Of a DNA stretch of 64,000 bases, positions 8,489 to 17,600 are shown piece by piece. The stretch covers positions 1-64,000 of the forward strand of contig JAUNTZ010000006.1 in assembly GCA_030538425.1 (NCBI GenBank). Reading direction: 5' to 3'. A program made the position numbers and the translations under genes. Each line of letters starts with the position of its first letter. The stretch's first letter is position 1. This DNA comes from Paracoccus sp. (in: a-proteobacteria). GTDB lineage: Bacteria > Pseudomonadota > Alphaproteobacteria > Rhodobacterales > Rhodobacteraceae. The notes beneath the pieces are model-generated. The model worked only from the letters and a program-made list of their open reading frames with translations. It was not told the origin of the DNA and did not search any database.

Positions 8489-9163
8489 TTAGCTCCACAA
8501 TCCGGCCAAGGCCCCGGTTTCAAGCGCATGTTCGACCCCGCCCTCGACATGCAGACGCAGCACCTCTTGGGCGCGTCCAGCATCGCGGCGCAGGGCGCAA
8601 TCCATCAGCTCACGATGTTCCGCCGCTGCGATATCGCCCCGGAAGGACAGCGCAATCATCTGATAACGCAGGTATTTGTCAAAGATCTGCGCATGAGTCT
8701 GCATCAGCAAAGATGAGCCACATGCGGCAATCAGCGATTGGTGAAACTCCCAATCGTAACGCTTCCATGTCTCGGTTTCGGACTGGTCGCCCTGTGCCAT
8801 GCGCCGTTCCATCGTGGCCAGCTTGTGATGGCTGGCGACCACGCCCGCCTCCCATTCGACATTGCCTGCCGCGAAAGATTGCGCAAGCGCGTGCCCCTCC
8901 AGCAGCAGGCGCAGCGCGGCGACCTCACGCAGGTTATGTTCCGAGATCGGGCTGACCTGAAAGCCGCGCTGCCCCTCGGCGCTGACCAGCCCTTCGGAGG
9001 CCAGCCGGTTGAGGATCTCGCGCAAGGTCGAGACGCTGACCTCATAGCTGTCACGCAGGGTTTCCAGCCGCAGCCGCTGTCCGGGCGCCAGCCTGCCGAA
9101 AATGATATCGCCCCGGATGCGGCGATGTGCAGCGTCGCTGATACCCGCGTTTTCCTGAATCAT
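8489..9163 (-). CDS. GntR-family (FCD domain) transcriptional regulator
   Basis: About 224 residues. An N-terminal winged helix (IFGRLAPGQRLRLETLRDSY, then VSTLREILNRLASEGLV) is followed by an all-helical FCD ligand-binding domain with the metal-binding type segments DWEFHQSLIAACGS and EHRELMDCALRRD. The ATG at 9163 is preferred over 9172, because the AAAGG sequence sits about nine bases from it and runs into the upstream one. It is divergent from the TRAP operon and upstream of the dehydrogenase paralogue, so it is the likely local regulator responding to quinate, shikimate or a product. Confidence 0.9.
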   Translation of the reverse strand: MIQENAGISDAAHRRIRGDIIFGRLAPGQRLRLETLRDSYEVSVSTLREILNRLASEGLVSAEGQRGFQVSPISEHNLREVAALRLLLEGHALAQSFAAGNVEWEAGVVASHHKLATMERRMAQGDQSETETWKRYDWEFHQSLIAACGSSLLMQTHAQIFDKYLRYQMIALSFRGDIAAAEHRELMDCALRRDAGRAQEVLRLHVEGGVEHALETGALAGLWS

Positions 9164-9303
9164 GGGGCGCATCCTTTGGCTGAGAGTGACGCGATGTTGC
9201 CGCGCAAGACCCGGCAGGGCAATCAGAAAAGCGCATGACAGCCGGAAAAGAGCATCAACCTATGATGTCGCCGCCTATATCAGATGATCCTGAAAATCTT
9301 CGA

Positions 9304-9310
9304 TGTTACA
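9304..9310. promoter_or_regulatory. Possible GntR/FCD operator
   Basis: TGTTACA is a short TGT-N-ACA palindrome of the kind bound by FadR-like FCD regulators. It lies in the 234 bp space between the divergent regulator and dctP. A longer GAAAATC ... GATTTTC inverted repeat (about 9292-9335) surrounds it. Only the sequence supports this. Confidence 0.3.
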
Positions 9311-9397
9311 AAAATCCTGTATTGATCGGATTTTCGACCTGTGCCAAAAAATGATGAATGCGGCATTTCGCCGCTGCGTTGAGGGGAGGAGACCACC

Positions 9398-10384
9398 ATG
9401 ACGCTTTCGATCACACGCCGCCTGATGATGGCGGCAGGCGCCGTCGCGCTGATGGTGGCCGGTGCTACCGGCGCCGCATCGGCTCAGGAACAGATCCGCT
9501 TTTCGGCGGTGTTCTCGGATCAGGATATCCGGGCTGAGATGATGAGCCGCTTTGCCGAGGCCGCCGGTGAGGACTTTGCCTTTAACGGCTATTACGGCGG
9601 CTCGCTCTTCCGTCAGGGCACCGAACTGGTCGCCTTGCAGCGCGGCAATCTGGAAATGGGCAATATCGCGCCGCAGGATTTTGCCGAACAGGTGCCGGAA
9701 TGGTCGCTCTTGACCTCGGCCTATCTGTTCCGCGACGCCGACCACCTGATCGCCTTCTTTGACAGTGAGGCGGGCGGAGAGATGAAGGACCTGGTTCGTG
9801 AGCGGCTGGGCCTGCATATCCTTGGCCCGACCTATTTCGGCACCCGTCAGGTCGGCCTGCGCGGTGATCGCCAGATCAACACCCCCGCCGATATGAACGG
9901 GGTGCGTCTGCGGATGCCGGGCGGCGATGCCTGGCAGTTCCTGGGTCAGGCGCTTGGCGCGAACCCGACCGCCGTTGCCTATGCCGAGGTTTACACCGCG
10001 CTGCAAACCGGCGCGATTGACGGTCAGGACAACCCGCTGCCTAACGTCCAGAACATGAAGTTCTATGAGGTGATGGACCAGATCGTGCTGACCTCGCATC
10101 TGGTCGGTTTTGACGTGCTGACCGTCTCGGGCCGGTTCTGGGACAGCCTGACTGAGGAACAGCAGGCCCGCATCCAGACCGCCGCCGATGAGGCGATTGC
10201 ATGGTCCACCGCGCAGCATCTGGAGCAGGAAGCCGCCCTGGTGGAAGAGTTCCGCGAGGCCGGGCTAGAGATCTATGAGCCCGATCTTGACGCCTTCCGC
10301 AGCCATGCGCAGCAACGCTATCTGGACTCGCCCCAGGCCGCGAACTGGCCCGAGGGGATGCTGGACCGTATCAACGCGATGTGA
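9398..10384 (+). CDS. TRAP transporter substrate-binding protein (DctP family)
   Basis: 328-residue periplasmic receptor. It has a classic signal peptide with a basic start, hydrophobic core and ASAQ cleavage region near residue 28. The mature part has the DctP-family segments GVRLRMPGGDAWQFLGQALG (with the carboxylate-binding arginine) and YTALQTGAIDGQDNPLPN. GAGGGGAGGAG precedes the ATG. It is the first gene of a five-gene operon with both membrane subunits and two pathway enzymes. The ligand is a carboxylate, by context probably quinate, shikimate or 3-dehydroshikimate. Confidence 0.93.
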   Translation: MTLSITRRLMMAAGAVALMVAGATGAASAQEQIRFSAVFSDQDIRAEMMSRFAEAAGEDFAFNGYYGGSLFRQGTELVALQRGNLEMGNIAPQDFAEQVPEWSLLTSAYLFRDADHLIAFFDSEAGGEMKDLVRERLGLHILGPTYFGTRQVGLRGDRQINTPADMNGVRLRMPGGDAWQFLGQALGANPTAVAYAEVYTALQTGAIDGQDNPLPNVQNMKFYEVMDQIVLTSHLVGFDVLTVSGRFWDSLTEEQQARIQTAADEAIAWSTAQHLEQEAALVEEFREAGLEIYEPDLDAFRSHAQQRYLDSPQAANWPEGMLDRINAM

Positions 10385-10456
10385 CCGGATCGGGGCGCCG
10401 TCATGGCGGCGCCCCGGCCCAAGCCCTATGGGGTCGCCCGCGCGAAGGAGGCCGTT

Positions 10457-10963
10457 ATGAATCCCAGAGAGATCGGCGGCTGGCTTGTCCGCCGTGCCGA
10501 GAACATTCAGGCCGCGATGCTGGCGGTGATGTTCGCAGCCTTCGTGGCGCAGGTCGTGTTTCGCTATTTCCTCAACCTGCCGACCGGCTGGACCTCGGAA
10601 CTGACGGTCATCATGTGGCTGTGGATGGTGCTGTGGGGGGCCGCCTTTGTCGTGACCGAGGATGAGGAGATCCGCTTTGACCTTGTCTCGGGCGCGGTGC
10701 GGCGCGGGGTGGCGCGGCTGTTTGCGATTGTCAGCGGTCTGGTTCTGGTCGGGGCCTATCTGTGGTCGCTGCCCGCCGCATGGGATTATGTCACCTTCAT
10801 GAAGATCCAGTCCTCGGCCTATCTCAAGATCCCGTTTTCGTGGCTCTTCTCGATCTATATCATCTTCTCAGTCGCGGTGATCGTCCGCTATATCTGGCTG
10901 ATCTGGCAGGCCGTGACCGGACGTCTTGTCGCAAGCGCGGTTAAGGACGGTGACCAGCCATGA
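10457..10963 (+). CDS. TRAP transporter small membrane subunit (DctQ)
   Basis: 168-residue small permease subunit with four membrane helices (about residues 22-40, 53-73, 93-113 and 128-152) and the family segment TSELTVIMWLWMVLWGAAF. An earlier in-frame ATG exists, but AAGGAG lies seven bases before 10457 and the family N-terminus fits there. The stop overlaps the dctM start (ATGA), so the subunits are translationally coupled. It joins DctP to the large permease in the sodium-driven uptake system. Confidence 0.92.
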   Translation: MNPREIGGWLVRRAENIQAAMLAVMFAAFVAQVVFRYFLNLPTGWTSELTVIMWLWMVLWGAAFVVTEDEEIRFDLVSGAVRRGVARLFAIVSGLVLVGAYLWSLPAAWDYVTFMKIQSSAYLKIPFSWLFSIYIIFSVAVIVRYIWLIWQAVTGRLVASAVKDGDQP

Positions 10964-12261
10964 GCCTGACAGACCCTTTCACGCTGTGCATCATCGCGCT
11001 TGTCGGGCTGGCCACGCTTGGCCTGCCGGTGGGGCATTCGATGATCGTCGCCTCGATCATCTATCTGTGGCTGGCCGGTCTTGATATGGGCACCGCCGCC
11101 GAACAGCTGCTGAACAGCATGTATACCAGCTATACGCTGCTGGCGGTGCCGCTGTTCATTCTGGCGGCCGAGCTGATGAACTCTGGCTCGATGACGATGC
11201 GGCTTCTGGGCTTTGCGAATGCGATGGTCGGGCGCTTCCGGGGCGGGCTTGCGCAGGTCAATGTGCTGCAAAGCCTGATGTTCGCGGGAATGTCCGGCTC
11301 GGCCATCGCGGATGCGGCGGGCATGGGCAAGATCATGATGCGGATGATGACCGAGGGCGGCAAATACACCGCCAGCTTTGCCGCCACGCTCTCGGCGGTG
11401 ACGGCGGTTGTCGCCCCGATCCTGCCGCCGTCGATCCCGATGGTGATCTATGCGCTTGTCTCAAACGCCTCGATCGGGTTCCTGTTCATCGCGGGCATCC
11501 TGCCGGGGCTGCTGATCTCTCTGAGCCAGATGTTCATTGTCGGCTGGCAGGCAAGGCGGCACAATTTCCCCACCGAAAAGCCGGTGCCGCTGCGCGAATT
11601 GCCGGGCATCACGCTGCGCGCGCTGCCTGCGCTGATGCTGCCGGTGGTGCTGATCGTGGGCTTGCGCGGGGGCGTCATGACGCCGACCGAGGCGGCGGCG
11701 GTCGCGGCGCTTTATGCTTTGTTCGTGTCGGCGGTGATTTACCGCGATGTCGGGCTGCGCGCCTTTTACCAATCGCTGAGCAGTGCGGCGCGCACCACCA
11801 CGTCGATCGGGATGCTGATCGCCGGGGCGCTTGTGTTCAACTATGTTGTCACGGTTGAGAATATCCCCCAGTCGATCAACCGCTTCTTGCTGGGGTTTGA
11901 GCTGACGCCGCTGACCTTTCTGATCATCGTGAACCTGCTTTTGCTTGTTCTGGGCGCGTTTCTGGAGGGGACGACGATCATTCTGATCGTGGTGCCGGTG
12001 CTGATCCCGACCGCCAATGCGCTTGGCATTGATCTGGTGCATTTCGGCGTTGTGGTCGTGTTCAACGTGATGATCGGGCTGGTGACGCCGCCTTATGGGC
12101 TGTTGCTCTTCGTGGTCAAGCGCGTGTCGGGCGCGTCCATGGTTGAGATTTTGCGCGACTCGCTGCCGTTTCTGCTGGGGCTTTTGGCGGCGCTTGCGCT
12201 TGTGACGGCGGTGCCGGGCATCTCGCTGTTCCTGCCGCGACTGATGGGATACGGAGGCTGA
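10960..12261 (+). CDS. TRAP transporter large permease (DctM)
   Basis: 433-residue membrane protein with about eleven to twelve helices, the transport channel of the TRAP system. Family features include [15 protein letters not shown], the [16 protein letters not shown] loop, [18 protein letters not shown] and a second-half GLVTPPYG segment. The length is typical. It overlaps dctQ by four bases and is followed by the dehydroquinase gene after two bases, so transport and metabolism are made from one message. Confidence 0.95.
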   Translation: MSLTDPFTLCIIALVGLATLGLPVGHSMIVASIIYLWLAGLDMGTAAEQLLNSMYTSYTLLAVPLFILAAELMNSGSMTMRLLGFANAMVGRFRGGLAQVNVLQSLMFAGMSGSAIADAAGMGKIMMRMMTEGGKYTASFAATLSAVTAVVAPILPPSIPMVIYALVSNASIGFLFIAGILPGLLISLSQMFIVGWQARRHNFPTEKPVPLRELPGITLRALPALMLPVVLIVGLRGGVMTPTEAAAVAALYALFVSAVIYRDVGLRAFYQSLSSAARTTTSIGMLIAGALVFNYVVTVENIPQSINRFLLGFELTPLTFLIIVNLLLLVLGAFLEGTTIILIVVPVLIPTANALGIDLVHFGVVVVFNVMIGLVTPPYGLLLFVVKRVSGASMVEILRDSLPFLLGLLAALALVTAVPGISLFLPRLMGYGG

Positions 12262-12263
12262 CA

Positions 12264-12707
12264 ATGGCAAAGATCCATGTGCTGAACGGGCCAAATCTCA
12301 ACCGCCTTGGCACGCGAGAGCCGGAAATCTACGGCGCAACCACCCTGGCCGATATTGAGGCGCTTTGCCGCGCCGCGACCACGACCGGGATCGTGTTTCG
12401 CCAGTCGAACCGCGAATATGAGCTGATCGAATGGGTCCATGAGGCCATCGACGAGCCTGCTGCGGGCATCATCATCAACCCGGCCGGATTCACCTTCACC
12501 TCGGTCGCGCTGATGGATGCGCTGAAGATGTTCCCCGGCCCGGTGATTGAGCTGCATATCTCAAATATCCACCGGCGAGAGGCGGTCTATCACCGCTCAC
12601 TGATCTCACCCGTGGCGACGGCGATCATCGCGGGGGTGGGCGCGGACGGCTATCCGGTCGCCATCGACGCCATGACGCGCCTGATCGGGCGCAATAGCGG
12701 GCGGTAG
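12264..12707 (+). CDS. aroQ: Type II 3-dehydroquinate dehydratase, catabolic variant
   Basis: 147-residue type II dehydroquinase, interconverting 3-dehydroquinate and 3-dehydroshikimate. Conserved features are [17 protein letters not shown] (catalytic arginine R18 and tyrosine Y23), [13 protein letters not shown], the [15 protein letters not shown] loop and the [11 protein letters not shown] segment with catalytic-type His98. Two departures are clear. The usual THTS histidine is Phe (F78), and the glycine after the conserved glutamate is Tyr. It sits between the TRAP permease and the dehydroshikimate dehydratase, so it likely works in quinate breakdown. The residue change could alter activity or substrate. 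Confidence 0.85.
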   Translation: MAKIHVLNGPNLNRLGTREPEIYGATTLADIEALCRAATTTGIVFRQSNREYELIEWVHEAIDEPAAGIIINPAGFTFTSVALMDALKMFPGPVIELHISNIHRREAVYHRSLISPVATAIIAGVGADGYPVAIDAMTRLIGRNSGR

Positions 12708-12712
12708 GCGCG

Positions 12713-14590
12713 ATGAAAACCTCGATTGCCACCGTCTCGGTCCCCGGCAGCTTTCCCGAAAAGCTGGCGGCCATCGCAGGCGCGGGTTTCGACGGGATCG
12801 AGATTTTTGAGCAGGATTTTCTGGCCTCGGACCTCTCCCCGCAGCGGGTGGGGCGGATGGTGCGCGATGCGGGTCTGTCCATCACGCTGTTCCAGCCCTT
12901 TCGCGATTTTGAGGGCCTGCCGCCCCCCTATCGCGACCGCGCCTTCGCCCGCGCAAGGCGCAAGTTCCAGTTGATGAACGAATTGGGCACCGATCTGGTG
13001 CTTGTCTGCTCCTCGGTCCATCCTCACGCGCTTGGCGGGGTGGACCGCGCGGCGGCGGATCTGGCCGAGCTTGGCGATCTGGCCGCGCAATATGGCATCC
13101 GGGTGGGCTATGAGGCTCTGGCTTGGGGCCGTCACGTCTTTGATCATCGCGACGCGTGGGAAATCGTGCGCCGGGCCGATCATCCGAATATCGGGCTGAT
13201 CCTTGACAGCTTTCACAGTCTGGCGCGCAAGATCGACCCGGACACGATCCGCAGCATCCCCGGCGACCGGATCTTTTTCGTGCAGCTGGCCGACGCGCCC
13301 GCCATCGAGATGGACCTGCTTTATTGGTCGCGCCATTTCCGCAATATGCCGGGCGAGGGCGATCTGGACGTGACCGCCTTCACCCGCGCGGTTCTGGCGA
13401 CCGGCTATGACGGGCCGCTGAGCCTTGAGATTTTCAACGACCAGTTCCGCTCTGGCCAGCCCGCCGCCGTGGCCCGCGACGGGCATCGCAGCCTTGTCGC
13501 GCTGATCGACGCGGTGGAACGGTCCGAGCCGGGCCGAAGCCCCAACCTGCCCGCCGCCCAACCCCTGCGCGGCGCGGGCTTTGTCGAGTTCGCCACCGCC
13601 GCATCCGAGGCCCCGGCGCTTGAGGCGTTGTTGACCTCGGCCGGGTTCCGGCTTGCGGGGCGGCATCGCTCCAAACAGGTGACGCGGTGGCGGCAAGGCG
13701 CGATCAACCTGCTGATCAATACCGAGACCGAGGGTTTCGCCTATAATTCATGGGTCAATCACGGCACCGGCGTCTCTGAAATCGCGCTGATGGTCGATGA
13801 CGCGCGGGCCGCCCATGCGCGCGCCGTGGCGCTTGGCGCGCAGATCCATCAGGGCGCGCAGGCTGAGGGTGAGCTTGAGATACCCGGCTTTCGCGGGGTC
13901 GGCGGCAGCGTGATCCGGCTGCTGGATCATGACAGCACCGCAGGGGGCGATCTGTGGCAGATCGACTTTCAGCCTGAGGACGGCGGGGCGGAAGATGACC
14001 CCATGCTGACCTCCATCGACCATATCGCGCAGACCATGGCCTATGATGAGATGCTCAGCTGGACGCTGTTCTATCGCACCATCTTCAAGGCCAGCCGCGC
14101 GCCCATGGTCGATGTCGCCGATCCGCATGGTCTGGTGCGCAGTCAGGCGATTGACGCGGGCGGGCTGCGCATCACGCTGAACGGTGCCGATGCGCGCCGC
14201 ACGCTTGCCGGGCGGTTCATTGAGGACACGTTCGGCTCATCCGTGCAGCATCTGGCCTTTGCGACAGACGATATACTGGCGACCGCCGACCGGCTGCGCG
14301 CGGCGGGCTTTCCCGTGCTTGACATCGGGGCGAATTACTACGGCGATATTCAGGCGCGCTTTGGTCTGGACGATGCCGAGATTGCGCGCCTTTCCGCGCG
14401 CAACATCCTTTATGATGAGGATGAAAACGGCCGCTTTTATCAGCTCTACAGCCAGCCGCTTGCCGGTGGCCTGTTCCTGGAGGTCGTGCAGCGTCAGGGC
14501 GGCTATGCGGGCTATGGCGCGCCGAATGCGCCCTTCCGCATCGCCGCGCAGAAACGCGCGATGACGCCGCCGGGCTTTCCCAAAGCATGA
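12713..14590 (+). CDS. 3-dehydroshikimate dehydratase fused to an HPPD-like domain
   Basis: 625 residues in two parts. Residues 1-265 are a TIM-barrel of the xylose-isomerase-like type found in AsbF/QuiC dehydratases. The likely metal and substrate residues are E134 (YEALAWG), D165 and H168 (LDSFHSL), Q191 and E239 (SLEIFND). Residues 285-620 resemble 4-hydroxyphenylpyruvate dioxygenase, with the iron-type triad H437 (SIDHIA), H513 (VQHLAF) and E590 (LFLEVVQR) all retained. This architecture matches the QuiC1-type dehydroshikimate dehydratase described in Pseudomonas, giving protocatechuate. As last gene of the TRAP operon, it would feed the beta-ketoadipate pathway, whose genes are not in this window. 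Confidence 0.88.
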   Translation: MKTSIATVSVPGSFPEKLAAIAGAGFDGIEIFEQDFLASDLSPQRVGRMVRDAGLSITLFQPFRDFEGLPPPYRDRAFARARRKFQLMNELGTDLVLVCSSVHPHALGGVDRAAADLAELGDLAAQYGIRVGYEALAWGRHVFDHRDAWEIVRRADHPNIGLILDSFHSLARKIDPDTIRSIPGDRIFFVQLADAPAIEMDLLYWSRHFRNMPGEGDLDVTAFTRAVLATGYDGPLSLEIFNDQFRSGQPAAVARDGHRSLVALIDAVERSEPGRSPNLPAAQPLRGAGFVEFATAASEAPALEALLTSAGFRLAGRHRSKQVTRWRQGAINLLINTETEGFAYNSWVNHGTGVSEIALMVDDARAAHARAVALGAQIHQGAQAEGELEIPGFRGVGGSVIRLLDHDSTAGGDLWQIDFQPEDGGAEDDPMLTSIDHIAQTMAYDEMLSWTLFYRTIFKASRAPMVDVADPHGLVRSQAIDAGGLRITLNGADARRTLAGRFIEDTFGSSVQHLAFATDDILATADRLRAAGFPVLDIGANYYGDIQARFGLDDAEIARLSARNILYDEDENGRFYQLYSQPLAGGLFLEVVQRQGGYAGYGAPNAPFRIAAQKRAMTPPGFPKA

Positions 14591-14619
14591 GGGCGGGGGC
14601 CGCGCGCCCCCGCGACCGT

Positions 14620-17600
14620 TCAGGCCACCAAAGCGCGCGCGTTCCGGGCGTGACGCTCGGCCAGTTTGCGGCCCATCCGGCCATTTGGCAGATGCCGCGC
14701 ACCGGCGGGCAGGTCGCGCGCCTGCGCCAGCTCGGGGAACAGCGTCAGGATCTCCGCCCGCGCCGCCTCGCTGACCGCGCGCAGCGCCTCGGGCCCGGTA
14801 TAAAGCGATTCCGTCCAGGCACCGTTTGAGATCACCACCTCATGCCGGTCGAACAGCATGTGGAAATAGGTCACTTCTTCGACCGGAGCAGGCGCGATTC
14901 CGTCAATGGCGGTCAGGTGCTTGGCAGCAACCAGAACCTCCATCGCGCCAAACATGCGCTGCGCGATTTTGGAGCGGACCAGAACCCGGTGCTGCGGGCT
15001 GACCATCAGATCGGCGGCAGGGGCGTCGCTACCCAAAGCGCCCTTGCGGATCAGGATCGGGCGCAGGTTTTCGCGCAAGGCCAGCCCCTCAACCCGGGTG
15101 GCCCCGATCCAACGCAGCTCTTGCAGCCCGTTATCGCGCGTCACCACCTGGTCGCCGGGGCGCAGATCGTCAATCGCAACCGGGCCGCGCGCGGTCTCAA
15201 TCATCGTGCCCGCGGCAAAGCACATGACATTGGTGTTTTCCCAAGTCAGCTGATCCGCCGAGGTCACATCCGCCAAAATGAGGTTGAGGTTCGGCACCCA
15301 GTTCAGCACGCCGTCCTCTTCCCAGTCCGCGCGCATCCATGCAAGCGCGTGTTGGTAGGCGGTGCCGTTCGCCTCATTATAGAGCGCCAGATTCGCGTCC
15401 GTGTAGAACCCGCCGGTCTCATAGGGGAAGCCTTCGACGCCGAATTCGGGCAGGTTGATCTGTTCGCCCAGATTGACGAAATTGTTGTTCGTCTGATCGC
15501 CATCGCCCAGTGTGCTGCCATCGCCATCCATCAGATCGGTGATGATGACCTGCATATTCGTCGAATAGCCGATGATGAACAGATCGGCCCCGGTCCCGCC
15601 GGTCAGGGTGACGATATTGTTCTCACCCTCGGCAATCAGCGTGTCATTGCCCGCACCGCCATCGGCCGCGCTTGAGGGGGCCTCGGTCATCTCCTCGGTC
15701 ATGAAGCTGGTGACAGTGATCAGGTCGTCGCCATCGCCGCCCGAGGCAAAGCTGTCCTCGCCCACGATCGTGATCGTGTCATTGCCTGCGCCGCCATCGA
15801 CCAGTGAGCGGGCGCCGGTCGCGGCGATGGAGTCATTGCCTTCGCCGCCCGACACAATGACATCGGAGCCCATGGCCGTAATCACATCGTCGCCGGCACC
15901 GCCGTTCACCGTGCTTTCGTCGCCAAAAGCAAAGAGGGTATCGTGGCCGTCACCGCCCTCAAGCGCATTCTGGTCACCGACGACCCAGAACAGATCATTG
16001 CCCTCGCCACCATCGACCAGATTGTTGTCGCCAATTGCCGTCAGCGTGTCGTCACCGGCGCCACCCAAAAGGGTGTTGTTGTCGCCGGTCATAAAGATCC
16101 AGTCGTCGCCATCCCCGCCGTCGATGTCATTGCGCGTGCCGGTCGCGGTGATGCTGTCATTATCCGCGCCGCCGGTGATCGTGTTGTCATCGCCTTTCGC
16201 GGTGATCGTGTCGTCACCCTCGCCGCCGTCAATCACGTTGAGATTGCCGGTCACCGTGACGGTATCAAGACCCGCGCCGCCGGCAACGGTGTTCTGGTTG
16301 CCGGTCACGGAAATCACGTCATTGCCCGCGTCACCGTCCACATCGTTGAGATTGCCGGTCACGGTGATGCTGTCGTCACCCTCACCGCCGCGAACGGTGT
16401 TGTTGTCGCCCTCGACCTCGATCCTGTCATTGCCGGTCTCGCCATCGGCGAAGTTGCCATTGCCATAGACATAGGTGAAGTCGTCGCCCTCGCCCGACAG
16501 CAGCACATTGTCGTCGCCATAGGCCATGATCATGTCGCTATCGACACCGCCTTGCGCGCTGTTGCGATCCCCTTCGATGCGGAACTTGTTCATGCCCGAT
16601 TCATCGAACAGCACATTGTCATCGCCAAGCGCGACAATGTCGTCATCGCCTGCACCGCCAGACACGGTGTTTCTCAACCCCACGACGGAGACGGTGTCAT
16701 TCCCCTCACCGGCAAGAACGTTGTTATCATTGCCGGTCACGCTGACATGGTCCTCGTCCGCACCGGCATCGACCTGGTTCTCTGAGCCGTAAAGCGTCAC
16801 GGTGTCATTGCCATCACCGCCATAAATCTGGTTCAGATTGCCGGTCACATGGAAATCGTCATTGCCCGGCCCGCCATTCAGGATGTTGCCGTCGCCTTCG
16901 GACGCAAGCCGGTCGTCACCCTCGCCACCGAAAAGCCTGTTCTGGTTGCCGAATGCGGTGACAACGTCATGATCCGCGCCGCCGTCCAGCACGTTGTTGT
17001 TGCCGCGCGCCTCGATACTATCCGCACCGGCACCGCCCAGCAGCATGTTATTGCTGCCGTTGACGGTGATGCGATCATCGCCCTCGCCGCCATTCAGGAG
17101 CCCGCCCGTGGTCGCGCCGCCCTCCAGCACGTCATTGCCTGCGCCACCCAGCAGGGTGTTGCGCCCGCCCATAGCGGTCAGCGTGTCATCGCCCGCGCCG
17201 CCATCCAGCCAGCTGTTCCCAATGCCTGAGGTGATCAGGTCGTTGCCATCCTCGCCAAAAATCCGGTTGTTGCCGTCATTGCCGATCACAGTGTCATTCC
17301 CGGCACCGGCCCAGACGCTGTCATTGCCCGCGCCTGCGTCGATATAGTCATTTCCGATGATGGTAGAACCGGAATTGGCCGCATCGCCGAAGATCTGGTC
17401 GTTGCCGTCGCCGCCGAACAGCCGGTCATGGCCCTCGCCGCCGATGATCAGATCATTGCCCGCACCGCCGTCGATTGTATCGTTGCCAGTGCCGCCATCC
17501 ATGCGGTCATCGCCCGCCTCACCATAAAGCAGGTCGTCGCCGTCGCCGCCCGCCACGCTGTCATTGCCGGCGCCAGCATAGACGGTATCATTGCCCGCCC

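Noticed and set aside
15709..17073. CRISPR-like regular repeats
   Set aside because: The period is 54 bases, in frame, with drifting sequence and no constant repeat or unique spacers. It is the RTX coding repeat.
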